NCBI GenBank assembly: GCA_035948315.1
Contig: DASZJG010000095.1
Span: 124,001-188,000 of the forward strand
Reading direction: 5' to 3'
DNA: 64,000 nt
DNA from: CAJCJE01 sp035948315
GTDB lineage: Bacteria; Actinomycetota; Actinomycetes; Mycobacteriales; Pseudonocardiaceae
The position numbers and the translations under genes are program-made. A model generated the notes under the pieces. It was given only the letters and a program-made list of their open reading frames with translations, did no database searches and was not told the origin of the DNA. Positions 32,524-41,563 of the stretch are shown here, one piece after another (the first letter of the stretch is position 1; every line of letters begins with the position of its first letter).

Positions 32524-34073
32524 CAGCCCGCCGCCTCCTCGCTGAGCACCGCCGCCTGCGCGCTGGCCCACCTGCGCTTGCGCAACGCCAGCAGCACGCC
32601 GCCGATCGCGACGATGACCACCAGGAACACCAGCGCGCCCCACTGGAAGTACCAGTGGTCGCTGCCGTACACCGAAGCGCGCGGCCAGGCCAGGTTGATG
32701 GTCATGGCGATGCCGTAGAGCACCGCGAACGCGTTCACCACGACACCCCAGCGACCGAGCGAGAAGTACTGGCCGTGGTCCGGCTTGGGCCAGGTGCCGC
32801 GCAACCGACGCACCAGCATCGGCCCGGTGACCATCAGGTACGGGATGTAGAACAGGATGATCGCCACCGACGTGAGGATGTAGAACACGCGCTGGTTGCC
32901 GATGTTGATGACCAGCAGCAGCACGGTCAGCACACCGGTGATCAACGCGGGCATGACCGGCGTCTTCGACCTCGGCGACACCTTGCCGAGCGCGGTCGCG
33001 AACGGCAGCCGCCGGTCCCGCGCCATCGCGAAGATCATCCGGATGGCGGCCGTCTGCACGGCGAGACAGCACACCGTGATCGCGATCGCCGAGCACACCA
33101 GGAACACGTCGCCGAGGCCGTTGCCCAGGGTCGACTTGATCAGGTACGGCATGCCGGAGGTGCTCAGCTCGCTGGCGTGCAGGTTGCCCACGGCCATCAT
33201 GCCGACCAGCATCAGCAGCCCGCCCGCGACGAAGGCCGCGGTGAGCGCGCGGAGGATCGCGCGCGGCGCGTGCCGGCGCGGTTCCCTGGTCTCCTCGGCG
33301 AGCGAGCCGGCCGTGTCAAACCCGTAGAACACGTACGCGCTCATCAGCGACGCGACCAGGAACGCGCCGAAATATCCCCACGAATGCCCGGCGGCCGTGC
33401 CGTTGGTGTCGAAAACCAGGCCGGGGCCGCGCTTGATGTGCACGGCGAGCAGCACGATCAGCAGCGTCACGCCGATCAGTTCGACGGCGACCCCGAAGTT
33501 GTTGATCTTCGCCATCAGCTTGACGCCGACGATGTTGATGATCGTGGTGAACACGACAAGGCCGAGCGCGAGGATGATCGCGTTCTTCGCCCCGTCCGGG
33601 GTCGCGGTCTGGCCGGCATCGGCCGGCCCGCCGACGATCTGGAAGGCGAGCGAGACCTGCGGCAGGATGACCTGGTACGCCACCGCGACGGCGGCGGCCG
33701 TGACGATCGCGCCGATGCTCATGATCCAGCCGGCCATCCACGAGGTCGCGGGCCGGGCGATCTGTTTGGACCACTGGTAAACCGAGCCGGCCAACGGGTA
33801 CTGGCCCGCGACCTCGGCGAAGCACAGCGCGACCGCACCCTGGCCGATGAACACCAGCGGCCAGGTCCAGATGAAAGCCGGCCCGCCCGAGGAGAAACCG
33901 AAGAAGAACAGCTGGAACACGCCGGTCATGATGGAGATGTAGCTGAATCCGGCGGCGAAGGAGGAGAACGAGCCAAGCGACCGTTCCAGTTCCTGCCGGT
34001 AGCCGAACTTCGCCAGCTCGGTGCTGTCGTGCGCGGTGGTCGATAAGGATTCCGGGGTGGATTGTGCGGTCAT
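32523..34073 (-). CDS. APC family permease, probable choline or betaine-related uptake
   Basis: A 516-residue amino acid-polyamine-organocation permease with about 12 helices. GFSYISIMTGVFQLFFFGFSSGGPAFIWTWPLVFIGQG and FAEVAGQYPLAGSVYQWSKQIARPATSWMAGWI are typical of the AAT/GABA-choline subgroup, followed by FYGFDTAGSLAEETREPRRHAPRAI. It lies between betaine aldehyde dehydrogenase and choline dehydrogenase genes with start/stop overlaps on both sides. Choline uptake is the simplest role, inferred from context. Confidence 0.88.
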   Translation of the reverse strand: MTAQSTPESLSTTAHDSTELAKFGYRQELERSLGSFSSFAAGFSYISIMTGVFQLFFFGFSSGGPAFIWTWPLVFIGQGAVALCFAEVAGQYPLAGSVYQWSKQIARPATSWMAGWIMSIGAIVTAAAVAVAYQVILPQVSLAFQIVGGPADAGQTATPDGAKNAIILALGLVVFTTIINIVGVKLMAKINNFGVAVELIGVTLLIVLLAVHIKRGPGLVFDTNGTAAGHSWGYFGAFLVASLMSAYVFYGFDTAGSLAEETREPRRHAPRAILRALTAAFVAGGLLMLVGMMAVGNLHASELSTSGMPYLIKSTLGNGLGDVFLVCSAIAITVCCLAVQTAAIRMIFAMARDRRLPFATALGKVSPRSKTPVMPALITGVLTVLLLVINIGNQRVFYILTSVAIILFYIPYLMVTGPMLVRRLRGTWPKPDHGQYFSLGRWGVVVNAFAVLYGIAMTINLAWPRASVYGSDHWYFQWGALVFLVVIVAIGGVLLALRKRRWASAQAAVLSEEAAG

Positions 34074-35545
34074 TGCGACGTCCTCGCGAAATAGTGTTGC
34101 GCCACGGGTTTGTGATTGCGGTAGACGTGCTTGGCCTCGCAGTACTCGTGCAGGCCGGACGGCCCCAACTCGCGGCCGACCCCGGACCGCTTGAATCCGC
34201 CCCATTCGGCCGAGGGAAGATACGGACCGAAGTCGTTGATCCACACCGTGCCGTGCCGCAGCGCCTTCGCCACCCGCTCACCAGCCTCGACATCCGCCGT
34301 CCAGACCGCGCCGGCCAAGCCGTACTCGGTGTCGTTGCCCAGCCGGACCGCGTCGGCCTCGGTGCTGAACCGTTCGGCGGTGACGATCGGCCCGAAGGTC
34401 TCCTCGCGTACCACGGTCATGTCGCGCGTGCAGTCGGCGAACACGGTCGGCAGGTAGAAAAAGCCGTTGGCCAGCTCGGGATCGGTCGGTCTGGCGCCAC
34501 CGGTGAGCAGCCGCGCACCCTGTTCGACGCCGAGCCGCCCGTATCTCTCCACTTTGGACAGGTGCTGGGCGGAGACCAGCGGGCCGCTCTCGCTCGCCGG
34601 ATCGAAGCCGTTGCCGAGCTTGATCCGCTCGGCCCTGCGCGCCAGCTCGGTCACGAACTCCTCGTAGATCTCCTCCTGGAGCAGCAGTCGTGTGCCGGCC
34701 GAACAGACCTGGCCGGCATGCAGGAAGACCGCGGTCAGCGCGTAGTCGAGCGCCACATCCAGATCCGCGTCCGCGAACACGATGTTCGGGTTCTTGCCGC
34801 CCAGCTCCAGGCAGACCTTCTTCACCGTCTCGGCCGCGCCGCGCATGATCCACTGGCCGGTGCGCAGACTCCCGGTGAACGACACCAGATCGACGGCCGG
34901 GCTCTCCACCAGCGGCGCGCCGACGGCCGGACCGGTGCCCAGCACCAGATTCGCCACGCCCGCCGGCAGACCGGCCTCGTCGAGCAGTCGAAACAGCTTG
35001 ATCGTGGTCAGCGGGGTGATCTCGCTCGGCTTGACCACCATCGTGTTGCCGGCGACCAGCGCGGGCGCGATCTTCCAACTCGCCTGCAACAGCGGATAGT
35101 TCCACGGCGTGATCAGCCCGCACACGCCGACCGGCTCGTAGTCGATCCGGCTGCTCACATTGTCGCCCGCGTCGACAGGCCGCGCTGTCAGCTCGGCGCC
35201 GATCGTCGCGTAGTAGCGGAACACCGAGGCCACGTCGTCCACGTCGATCTCGCTCTCCACCAGCGGTTTGCCGGTGTCCAGCGTCTCGGTCCGCGCGATC
35301 TCGGCCTTGTCCCGCGCCAGCAGGTCCGCGACCCGATTCAGCAGCGCGGCACGTTCGGCCGGTGCCGTGCGCGGCCACGGGCCCTCGTCGAACGCGGTCC
35401 GCGCGGCCTCGATCGCCGCGTGCGCATCGTCGGCGGCACCGTCCGAGACGGTGCCGATCAGGCTCTGATCGAAGGGATTGATGACGTCGGCTCGTCCGCC
35501 GGACGCCGCTTCCCGCCACTTTCCCCCGATGAACAGTTCGGACAT
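34070..35545 (-). CDS. betB: Aldehyde dehydrogenase, probable betaine aldehyde dehydrogenase
   Basis: A 491-residue NAD(P)-dependent aldehyde dehydrogenase. The motifs TPWNYPLLQASWKIAPAL, LELGGKNPNIVFADAD (general base Glu) and FLHAGQVCSAGTRLLL (catalytic Cys, about residue 287) are intact, and EETFGPIVTAERF is present. Context with choline dehydrogenase makes betaine aldehyde the likely substrate, giving glycine betaine. The ATG at 35545 follows GAGGAGGACGC, a perfect ribosome binding site, yet lies 88 bases inside the end of the upstream reductase gene. Confidence 0.9.
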   Translation of the reverse strand: MSELFIGGKWREAASGGRADVINPFDQSLIGTVSDGAADDAHAAIEAARTAFDEGPWPRTAPAERAALLNRVADLLARDKAEIARTETLDTGKPLVESEIDVDDVASVFRYYATIGAELTARPVDAGDNVSSRIDYEPVGVCGLITPWNYPLLQASWKIAPALVAGNTMVVKPSEITPLTTIKLFRLLDEAGLPAGVANLVLGTGPAVGAPLVESPAVDLVSFTGSLRTGQWIMRGAAETVKKVCLELGGKNPNIVFADADLDVALDYALTAVFLHAGQVCSAGTRLLLQEEIYEEFVTELARRAERIKLGNGFDPASESGPLVSAQHLSKVERYGRLGVEQGARLLTGGARPTDPELANGFFYLPTVFADCTRDMTVVREETFGPIVTAERFSTEADAVRLGNDTEYGLAGAVWTADVEAGERVAKALRHGTVWINDFGPYLPSAEWGGFKRSGVGRELGPSGLHEYCEAKHVYRNHKPVAQHYFARTSQ

Positions 35546-36723
35546 GCGTCCTCCTCGAGGGCGAGCGTGCGTCGCGCGCGGTTGAACCCCTTGGTCATGT
35601 TCATCGCCAGCACCCCGGTTGTCACGCCGTTGCGGTGATACTCGGCCAGAAACGTCCGATCGGCCGGGTCGCCGTCGATGATCCGCACATCGTCGCTCGG
35701 CGCGATCGATCCGGCGAACTGAATGCGCACCCCGTACTGGTCGGACCAGAAATACCCGCGACACGAGCAGTGCGCGGTGTGCCGGCCGGCCAGCAGGTTC
35801 GCGGTGGCGATGACCGGCTCCTCGGACGCGCTGGTCCAGTGCTCGTGCCGCACGCCGCTCGGCCCGCGCTCATGCCGCGCCACGTCGCCGACCGCGGCCA
35901 CGGTCGGAATCTCCGTCAGCCAGCCCGCATCGGTGAGAACGCCGTTGTTCACGGGAATCCGCGAGCCCGCCAGCCAGTCGCTGTTGGGCCGCATGCCGAT
36001 CGCGACGATCACCAGGTCGGCGGGAAGTTCGCGCCCGTTGCCCAGACAGACCGTGCGCACTCGGCGCTGGCCCGGTTCGGTGCTGGTGAGCAGTCCGGCG
36101 ACGCCGTGCCCGCAGATCAGCCCGACCCCGTGATCGGCGTGCAGCGCGCCAGCGATCGCGCCCAGCTCGCGGCCGATGACCGGCGCCAGCGGCACGTTCA
36201 GCGCTTCCACCACGGTCACCGAAAGACCGAGCGAACGCGCGCTCGCCGCCACCTCCGCGCCGAGAAAACCAGCGCCCACCACGACCACGTGCTCGGGTTT
36301 CTCGGCAAGCGCCGCGCGGAGCGCGATCGCATCCTCGACCGTGCGCAGGGTGTGGATCCCGGCAACGCTCTTGGTGCCGGGGAGGGTTCGGGGCGTGCCA
36401 CCGGTTGCGATGAGGACGCCGTCGGCGCGCACTTCCGTGCCGTCGGACAAGGCGATCCGGCCGCCCGCCGCGTCCAGTCGCTCGGCCAACACGCCCAGCC
36501 GCCAGTGCGCCGCGAGTTCGGTGTAGTCCTCGGGTTCGGCCAGCGCGAGATCCGCCTCGTCGACCTTGCCGAGCAGGAAGTCCTTGGACAGCGGCGGACG
36601 GTCGTAGGGGAGGTGGCGCTCCGCGCCGATCACGGTGAGCCGACCGTCGAAGCCGTGCTGCCGCAGTGCCTGCGCCGACCTCAGCCCGGCCAGCGACGCA
36701 CCGACGATCGCGATCGACTTCAT
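35458..36723 (-). CDS. FAD-dependent ferredoxin reductase (Rieske-system reductase)
   Basis: A 421-residue flavoprotein of the ferredoxin reductase type: SIAIVGASLAGLRSAQALRQHG (FAD motif), VVVVGAGFLGAEVAASARSLG (NAD motif), LPYDRPPLSKDFLLG, and VAAVGDVARHE near residue 290. It should move electrons from NAD(P)H to the Rieske ferredoxin encoded just upstream (ATGA overlap), and from there to the glycine betaine oxygenase of the divergent arm. The C-terminal 30 residues, including CPNCSSGESGGKRRP, overlap the aldehyde dehydrogenase gene by 88 bases; a shifted frame there cannot be excluded. Confidence 0.9.
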   Translation of the reverse strand: MKSIAIVGASLAGLRSAQALRQHGFDGRLTVIGAERHLPYDRPPLSKDFLLGKVDEADLALAEPEDYTELAAHWRLGVLAERLDAAGGRIALSDGTEVRADGVLIATGGTPRTLPGTKSVAGIHTLRTVEDAIALRAALAEKPEHVVVVGAGFLGAEVAASARSLGLSVTVVEALNVPLAPVIGRELGAIAGALHADHGVGLICGHGVAGLLTSTEPGQRRVRTVCLGNGRELPADLVIVAIGMRPNSDWLAGSRIPVNNGVLTDAGWLTEIPTVAAVGDVARHERGPSGVRHEHWTSASEEPVIATANLLAGRHTAHCSCRGYFWSDQYGVRIQFAGSIAPSDDVRIIDGDPADRTFLAEYHRNGVTTGVLAMNMTKGFNRARRTLALEEDACPNCSSGESGGKRRPADEPTSSIPSIRA

Positions 36724-37037
36724 GCGGCGCCCAACTCGGCGGTGTCGTCGATCTGGATCATGCCGTCGACAACGGCGACCGGATACGTCCTGATCGGCCG
36801 TTTCGCCGGTGGGCCGGTCGCTTTGCCGGTACGCAGGTCGAAGCAGGAGGCGTGCAGCGGGCATTCGATCAGGCAGCCCTCCAGCCAGCCGTCCGCGAGC
36901 GACGCGTCCTGGTGCGTGCAGGTGTCGTCGACCGCGTAGAGGTCACCGTCGGCGTTGAACACGGCGATCGGCGGTTCGCCGTCGACGCGGATGGCGGCAC
37001 CGGGTGGGAGGTCGCTGATCGGACATACCAGAATCAT
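36720..37037 (-). CDS. Rieske [2Fe-2S] ferredoxin
   Basis: A 105-residue Rieske-type ferredoxin with CTHQDASLADGWLEGCLIECPLHASCFDLRTG, the CxH...CxxH ligand pattern. It is the likely electron carrier between the adjacent reductase and the Rieske oxygenase at 40442. The ATG at 37037 is chosen because ACGGAG lies six bases upstream; the ATG at 37043 would touch that site. It is the first gene of the six-gene leftward operon (ferredoxin, reductase, aldehyde dehydrogenase, permease, choline dehydrogenase, DUF2630), all linked by start/stop overlaps. Confidence 0.92.
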   Translation of the reverse strand: MILVCPISDLPPGAAIRVDGEPPIAVFNADGDLYAVDDTCTHQDASLADGWLEGCLIECPLHASCFDLRTGKATGPPAKRPIRTYPVAVVDGMIQIDDTAELGAA

Positions 37038-37050
37038 CGTCATCTCCGTT

Positions 37051-37067
37051 GCGCAATACGGAACTGG
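37051..37067. promoter_or_regulatory. IclR-type motif, copy A (leftward operon side)
   Basis: GCGCAATACGGAACTGG matches the copy at 37973-37989 at 14 of 17 positions. It lies inside a larger inverted repeat, GTTGCGCA (37048-37055) and TGCGCAAC (37076-37083), between the divergent ferredoxin and IclR starts. The IclR protein encoded at 37135 is the likely binder. Confidence 0.55.
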
Positions 37068-37134
37068 CGCTGGAATGCGCAACACCATCCGCTGTTTGCG
37101 CCCGTTCGTCAAGAGTTGCGGCTACTGTTGCGTC

Positions 37135-37914
37135 ATGAGCAACAACGGTGCAGGCGCTCTCGTGCAGTCCGTCGACCGCGCGGTCGCGGTGCTGGAGCTG
37201 CTCGCGGCGCGCGGCGAATCGGGCATCACCGAGATAGCAGCCGTGCTCGGCGTGCACAAGTCCACGGCATCTCGGCTGGTCAGTGTGCTGGAGGGGCGCG
37301 GGCTGGTCGAGCAACTCGGCCAGCGCGGCAAGTACGTGATCGGCTTCGGCGTGGTCCGGCTGGCCGGCGCGGCGATCGGCAGGCTCGACCTGGCCGGCGT
37401 CGGTCTGCCCGTCTGCCAGGGCCTCGCCGACTCGATCGGCGAAACCATCAACATCGCCGTGCTGGACGGCACCTCGGCCGTGAACATCACCCAGGCGCGC
37501 GGCGCGGCCGCCATCTCCGCGCAGAACTGGATCGGCCAGCGCACCCCGCTGCACGCCACCTCCAGCGGCAAGGTGCTGCTCGCGCACCTGGAACCCGCGC
37601 GGCGCAAGGAGATCCTGAACGACGGGCTGCCCGCGCTCACCCCGAACACGCTGACCGATCCGGTCGCGCTGGCCGAAGAACTCGACGAGGTGCTCGCGAC
37701 CGGCTACGCGACCACGTTCGAGGAACTGGAGATCGGCCTGCACGCGGTCGCCGTCCCCATCTTCGGCGCGGGCGGCCGGCTGCTGGCCGCGATGAGCGCC
37801 TCCGGCCCCGCCTACCGGTTGCCGCGCCGGCAGACCAAGGCCATCGCCGCTGATCTTGCCGCTGGTGCGGCCGAGTTGTCCGGCCAGTTGCAACTGCTCG
37901 CCCGACCCTCTTGA
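37135..37914 (+). CDS. IclR family transcriptional regulator of the betaine locus
   Basis: A 259-residue regulator. The winged helix is SVDRAVAVLELLAARGESGITEIAAVLGVHKSTASRLVSVLEGRGLVEQLGQRGKYVIG. The effector domain includes GETINIAVLDGTSAVNI, TPLHATSSGKVLLAHL and FEELEIGLHAVAVPIFGAGG, the usual IclR ligand fold. It sits between two divergent arms of the choline/betaine locus, and both arms carry a similar 17-base element in front of their first enzyme gene. A pathway intermediate such as betaine is the probable ligand. Confidence 0.93.
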   Translation: MSNNGAGALVQSVDRAVAVLELLAARGESGITEIAAVLGVHKSTASRLVSVLEGRGLVEQLGQRGKYVIGFGVVRLAGAAIGRLDLAGVGLPVCQGLADSIGETINIAVLDGTSAVNITQARGAAAISAQNWIGQRTPLHATSSGKVLLAHLEPARRKEILNDGLPALTPNTLTDPVALAEELDEVLATGYATTFEELEIGLHAVAVPIFGAGGRLLAAMSASGPAYRLPRRQTKAIAADLAAGAAELSGQLQLLARPS

Positions 37915-37972
37915 CAGCATTGGTCTGGCCGATGCACCGTGTTGCCGGTAGCGAAACTCACCGCACAATACG

Positions 37973-37989
37973 CAACAGGACTCTGCGGG
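37973..37989. promoter_or_regulatory. IclR-type motif, copy B (rightward operon side)
   Basis: GCACAATACGCAACAGG lies just before the ribosome binding site of the dimethylglycine oxidase gene and matches copy A at 14 of 17 positions. This suggests the IclR protein controls both arms. Confidence 0.5.
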
Positions 37990-37996
37990 AGGCGTC

Positions 37997-40432
37997 ATGG
38001 CCGTCGTGCCACGCGTGGTCATCATCGGCGCCGGCATCGTCGGTTCGGCGATCGCGGACGAGTTGACCGAGCGCGGTTGGACCGACATCACCGTCCTCGA
38101 CCAGGGCGACCTGTTCACCACCGGCGGATCCACGTCGCACGCCCCCGGCCTGGTCTTCCAGACCACCCCGAACCGCACCATGACCGAGTTCGCCAAGTAC
38201 ACGGTGGCGAAGTACTCGTCGCTGACCCTCGACGGCGCCTGGTGCTTCCAGCAACTCGGCGGCCTCGAAATCGCGACCACGCCCGAGCGCCTGCGGGAGT
38301 TGACGCGCCGGCACGGCTGGGCAACCGCCTGGGGCGTGGAGAGTTTCCTGCGTTCGCCGCAGGAGTGCGCGGCCCTGCATCCGCTGCTCGATCCCTCAGT
38401 GATCCTTGGTGGATTCCATATCCCGAGCGACGGCCTGGCCAAACCGGTCCGCGCCACCGAGGCACAGGCGCGGCGCGCGATCGAGCGCGGCGCGCGGTTC
38501 ATCGGCGGCCAGAAGGTGACCGCGATCGACCAGTCCGACGGCCGCGTCACCGGCGTCCGCACCGAGACCGACACCTTCCCGGCGGACATCGTGCTGTCCT
38601 GCGCCGGCATGTGGGGCCCGACCATCGGCGCGCTCGTCGATCTGCCCATCCCGCTGGTTCCGATGGCGCACCAGTACGCGAAGACCACCCCGCTCGCCCC
38701 GCTGACCGGAGCGAACACCGAGGCGAGCAAGCCGATCCTGCGCCACCAGGGCGCCGACCTCTACTTCCGCGAACACGTCGACCGGCTCGGCATCGGCGCC
38801 TACGGACACCGCCCGATGCCGGTCGACCCGAACGACATCGGCGACCCGCGCGCCATGACCGGCATGCCCTCCGAGCGCGCGTTCACGCCCGCCGATTTCG
38901 ACCAGTCCTGGTCGGATGCGGTCGAGCTGCTGCCCGCGCTGGCCGATGCCAAGGTGCAGGAGGGCATCAACGGCCTGTTCTCCTTCACCCCGGACGGCAA
39001 CCCGCTGCTCGGCGAACACCCGAACCTGCGCGGCTTCTGGGTCGCGGAGGCCGTGTGGATCACGCATTCGGCGGGCGTGGCCAAGGCCGTCGCGGAATGG
39101 CTCGTCGATGGTCAGCCGCGCCTCGATCTGCACCACTGCGACCTGAACCGGTTCGACCCGATCGCGCTCGCGCCCGACTACGTGCACGCGCGCAGCTGCC
39201 GCAGCTTCGTCGAGGTCTACGACATCCTGCACCCGCTCGACCCGGTCGCCGTGCCCGGCGGCATCCGCACGAGCCCGTTCCACGAGCGCCAGGCCGATCT
39301 CGGCGCGCACTTCATCGAGAACGGCGGCTGGGACCGCCCGTTCTGGTTCGAGGCCAACGCGAACCTGCCCGAGGTCGCCGAGATCCCGGCACGCAACGAC
39401 TGGGCGGCGCGGCACTGGTCGCCGATCGCGGGCGCGGAGGCACTGGTCGCGCGCAAGCGGGTCGCGCTGTTCGACATGACGCCGTTGAAGCGCCTGGAAG
39501 TGTCCGGCCCCGGTGCGCTGGAACTGTTGCAGCGGTTGACCACCAACCAACTCGCCAAGAAGCCGGGCTCGGTCACCTACGCCCTGATGCTCGACCACGA
39601 CGGCGGCATTCGCAGCGACGTGACAGTGGCCCGGCTGAGCCGCGACACCTTCCAGGTCGGCGTGAACGGCAACCTGGACACCGAATGGATCAGGCGCCAC
39701 CTGCCGGATACCGTCGGAGTCCGCGACATCACCGGTGGCACCTGCTGCATCGGCCTGTGGGGCCCGCACGCGCGCGACGTCCTGCAACCGTTGACCCGCA
39801 CCGACTTCTCGGCCAAGGCCATGCGCTACTTCTCCGGTCGCCGGACCTATCTCGGCAATGTGCCGGTGACCGCGCTTCGACTGTCCTATGTGGGCGAACT
39901 CGGCTGGGAGCTGTACACCACCGCCGAGATGGGCCGCGCGCTGTGGGATCTGCTCTGGGAAGCCGGTCAGCCCTACGGCATGATCGCGGCCGGCCGCAGC
40001 GCGTTCAACTCGATGCGGCTGGAAAAGGGCTACCGCTCCTGGGGCACGGACATGACCACCGAACACGATCCGTACGAGGCCGGGCTCGGCTTCGCGGTGC
40101 GCAAGGACAAGGGCCCGTTCATCGGCAGCGAGGCGATCGCCGACAAGTCGGCAGACACCGCGACCCGGCGCCTTGCCTGCCTCACCATCGACGATCCGCA
40201 CGCGGTCGTGCTCGGCAACGAGCCGGTCCTCGCCGGCGGTGCGGCGGTCGGCTACGTGACCAGCGCCGCCTACGGCTACACCATTGGTCGCAACATCGCC
40301 TACGCCTGGCTGCCCACCGCACAGGCCGAGCCCGGCACGAAGGTGCACATCGACTACTTCGGCGAGCGGGTGCCGGCCGTTGTCGCGGCCGAGCCGCTGT
40401 TCGACCCCGAGATGACCAGACTGCGCGGCTGA
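37997..40432 (+). CDS. Dimethylglycine oxidase (FAD and folate domains)
   Basis: An 811-residue two-domain enzyme that would demethylate dimethylglycine to sarcosine, passing the methyl group to tetrahydrofolate. The N-terminal DAO domain has VVIIGAGIVGSAIADEL and STSHAPGLVFQT, whose histidine (about residue 48) corresponds to the residue that binds FAD covalently in this family. SFTPDGNPLLGEHPNLRGFWVAEAVWITHSAGVAKA closes this domain. The C-terminal GcvT-like folate domain has MTPLKRLEVSGPGALELLQRLTT, LRLSYVGELGWELYT and LEKGYRSWGTDMTTEHDPYEAGLGFAV. The sequence closely follows Arthrobacter dimethylglycine oxidase from end to end. ATG follows GGGAGGCGTC. Confidence 0.93.
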   Translation: MAVVPRVVIIGAGIVGSAIADELTERGWTDITVLDQGDLFTTGGSTSHAPGLVFQTTPNRTMTEFAKYTVAKYSSLTLDGAWCFQQLGGLEIATTPERLRELTRRHGWATAWGVESFLRSPQECAALHPLLDPSVILGGFHIPSDGLAKPVRATEAQARRAIERGARFIGGQKVTAIDQSDGRVTGVRTETDTFPADIVLSCAGMWGPTIGALVDLPIPLVPMAHQYAKTTPLAPLTGANTEASKPILRHQGADLYFREHVDRLGIGAYGHRPMPVDPNDIGDPRAMTGMPSERAFTPADFDQSWSDAVELLPALADAKVQEGINGLFSFTPDGNPLLGEHPNLRGFWVAEAVWITHSAGVAKAVAEWLVDGQPRLDLHHCDLNRFDPIALAPDYVHARSCRSFVEVYDILHPLDPVAVPGGIRTSPFHERQADLGAHFIENGGWDRPFWFEANANLPEVAEIPARNDWAARHWSPIAGAEALVARKRVALFDMTPLKRLEVSGPGALELLQRLTTNQLAKKPGSVTYALMLDHDGGIRSDVTVARLSRDTFQVGVNGNLDTEWIRRHLPDTVGVRDITGGTCCIGLWGPHARDVLQPLTRTDFSAKAMRYFSGRRTYLGNVPVTALRLSYVGELGWELYTTAEMGRALWDLLWEAGQPYGMIAAGRSAFNSMRLEKGYRSWGTDMTTEHDPYEAGLGFAVRKDKGPFIGSEAIADKSADTATRRLACLTIDDPHAVVLGNEPVLAGGAAVGYVTSAAYGYTIGRNIAYAWLPTAQAEPGTKVHIDYFGERVPAVVAAEPLFDPEMTRLRG

Positions 40433-40441
40433 GGAGAGCAC

Positions 40442-41563
40442 ATGACGGCAACCGACCTGCCGGCCAGCCTGATCAACACCCTGCCCGGCGCCTACTACAC
40501 CGATCCCGAGATCTTCGCCGCCGAGCAGGACGCGATCTTCGAGTCGATGTGGTTCTGCGCCATCCGTTCCGGCGACCTGGACAAGCCCGGTGACTTCCGG
40601 ACCGTGCCCCTCGGCCGGGAGAGCGTGCTGGTGGCCCGCGGCCGGGACGGCGCGCTGCGCGCCTTTCTCAACGTGTGCCGGCATCGCGGCGCGCGGATCT
40701 GCACCGACGAGTCCGGCAACGTCAAGCGCGCGTTCCAGTGTGGCTACCACGCCTGGACCTACGGCCTGGACGGCAAGCTGATCGCGGCACCGAACCTCAC
40801 CGCCATGCCGGACATCGACCGCACCGAGTACGGCCTGCGCCCGGTACACCTGCGCGAATGGCTCGGCTACGCGTGGCTGTGTCTTGCCGACGAACCGCCC
40901 TCGTTCGAGGAGACGGTGATCGCTGCCGCCACCGAGCGGCTCGGTTCGCCGACCGCGATCGACAACTACCAGATCGACCAGCTCGCCGTCGGCAGGCGGA
41001 TTCGCTACGAGGTGCGGGCGAACTGGAAGCTGATCATCGAGAACTTCATGGAGTGCTACCACTGCGCGACCATCCACCCCGAACTGACCGAGGTGCTGCC
41101 CGAGTTCGCGAACGGCTACGCCGCACAGTACTTCGTCGGCCACGGCGCCGAGTTCGGCAGCGAGATCCAGGGGTTCACGGTGGACGGCAGCACCGGTTTC
41201 GACCGGCTGGACACGGTCGAGGCGGAGCAGGATCGGCGCTACTACGCGATCACCGTGAAGCCGCAGGTGTTCATCAACCTGGTGCCGGACCACGTGATCC
41301 TGCACCGGATGTTCCCGATGTCGGCGGATCTGACCATCGTCGAGTGCGACTGGCTGTACTCACCGTCCGTTGTGGACTCCGGCCGGGACGTGTCCCGCTC
41401 GGTCGAGCTGTTCCACCGGGTCAACCAGCAGGATTTCGACGCCTGCGAACGCTGCCAGCCGAACATGTCCTCCCGGCTCTACCGCGACGGCGGCGTCCTT
41501 GTACCCTCCGAACACCACATCGGCGCGTTCCACGACTGGGTCAGGCTGATGCTCGGCCGTTGA
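40442..41563 (+). CDS. gbcA: Rieske non-heme iron oxygenase, probable glycine betaine monooxygenase alpha subunit
   Basis: A 373-residue ring-hydroxylase-type alpha subunit. The Rieske ligands are CRHRGARICTDESGN...FQCGYHAW (Cys79, His81, Cys100, His103). The mononuclear iron site is ENFMECYHCATIHPEL. The sequence style and its position 9 bases after dimethylglycine oxidase point to a GbcA-type enzyme that demethylates glycine betaine to dimethylglycine. Electrons would come from the Rieske ferredoxin and reductase of the divergent arm. The ATG follows GAGGAGAGCAC. The 3' end overlaps the convergent response regulator by 23 bases. Confidence 0.88.
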   Translation: MTATDLPASLINTLPGAYYTDPEIFAAEQDAIFESMWFCAIRSGDLDKPGDFRTVPLGRESVLVARGRDGALRAFLNVCRHRGARICTDESGNVKRAFQCGYHAWTYGLDGKLIAAPNLTAMPDIDRTEYGLRPVHLREWLGYAWLCLADEPPSFEETVIAAATERLGSPTAIDNYQIDQLAVGRRIRYEVRANWKLIIENFMECYHCATIHPELTEVLPEFANGYAAQYFVGHGAEFGSEIQGFTVDGSTGFDRLDTVEAEQDRRYYAITVKPQVFINLVPDHVILHRMFPMSADLTIVECDWLYSPSVVDSGRDVSRSVELFHRVNQQDFDACERCQPNMSSRLYRDGGVLVPSEHHIGAFHDWVRLMLGR

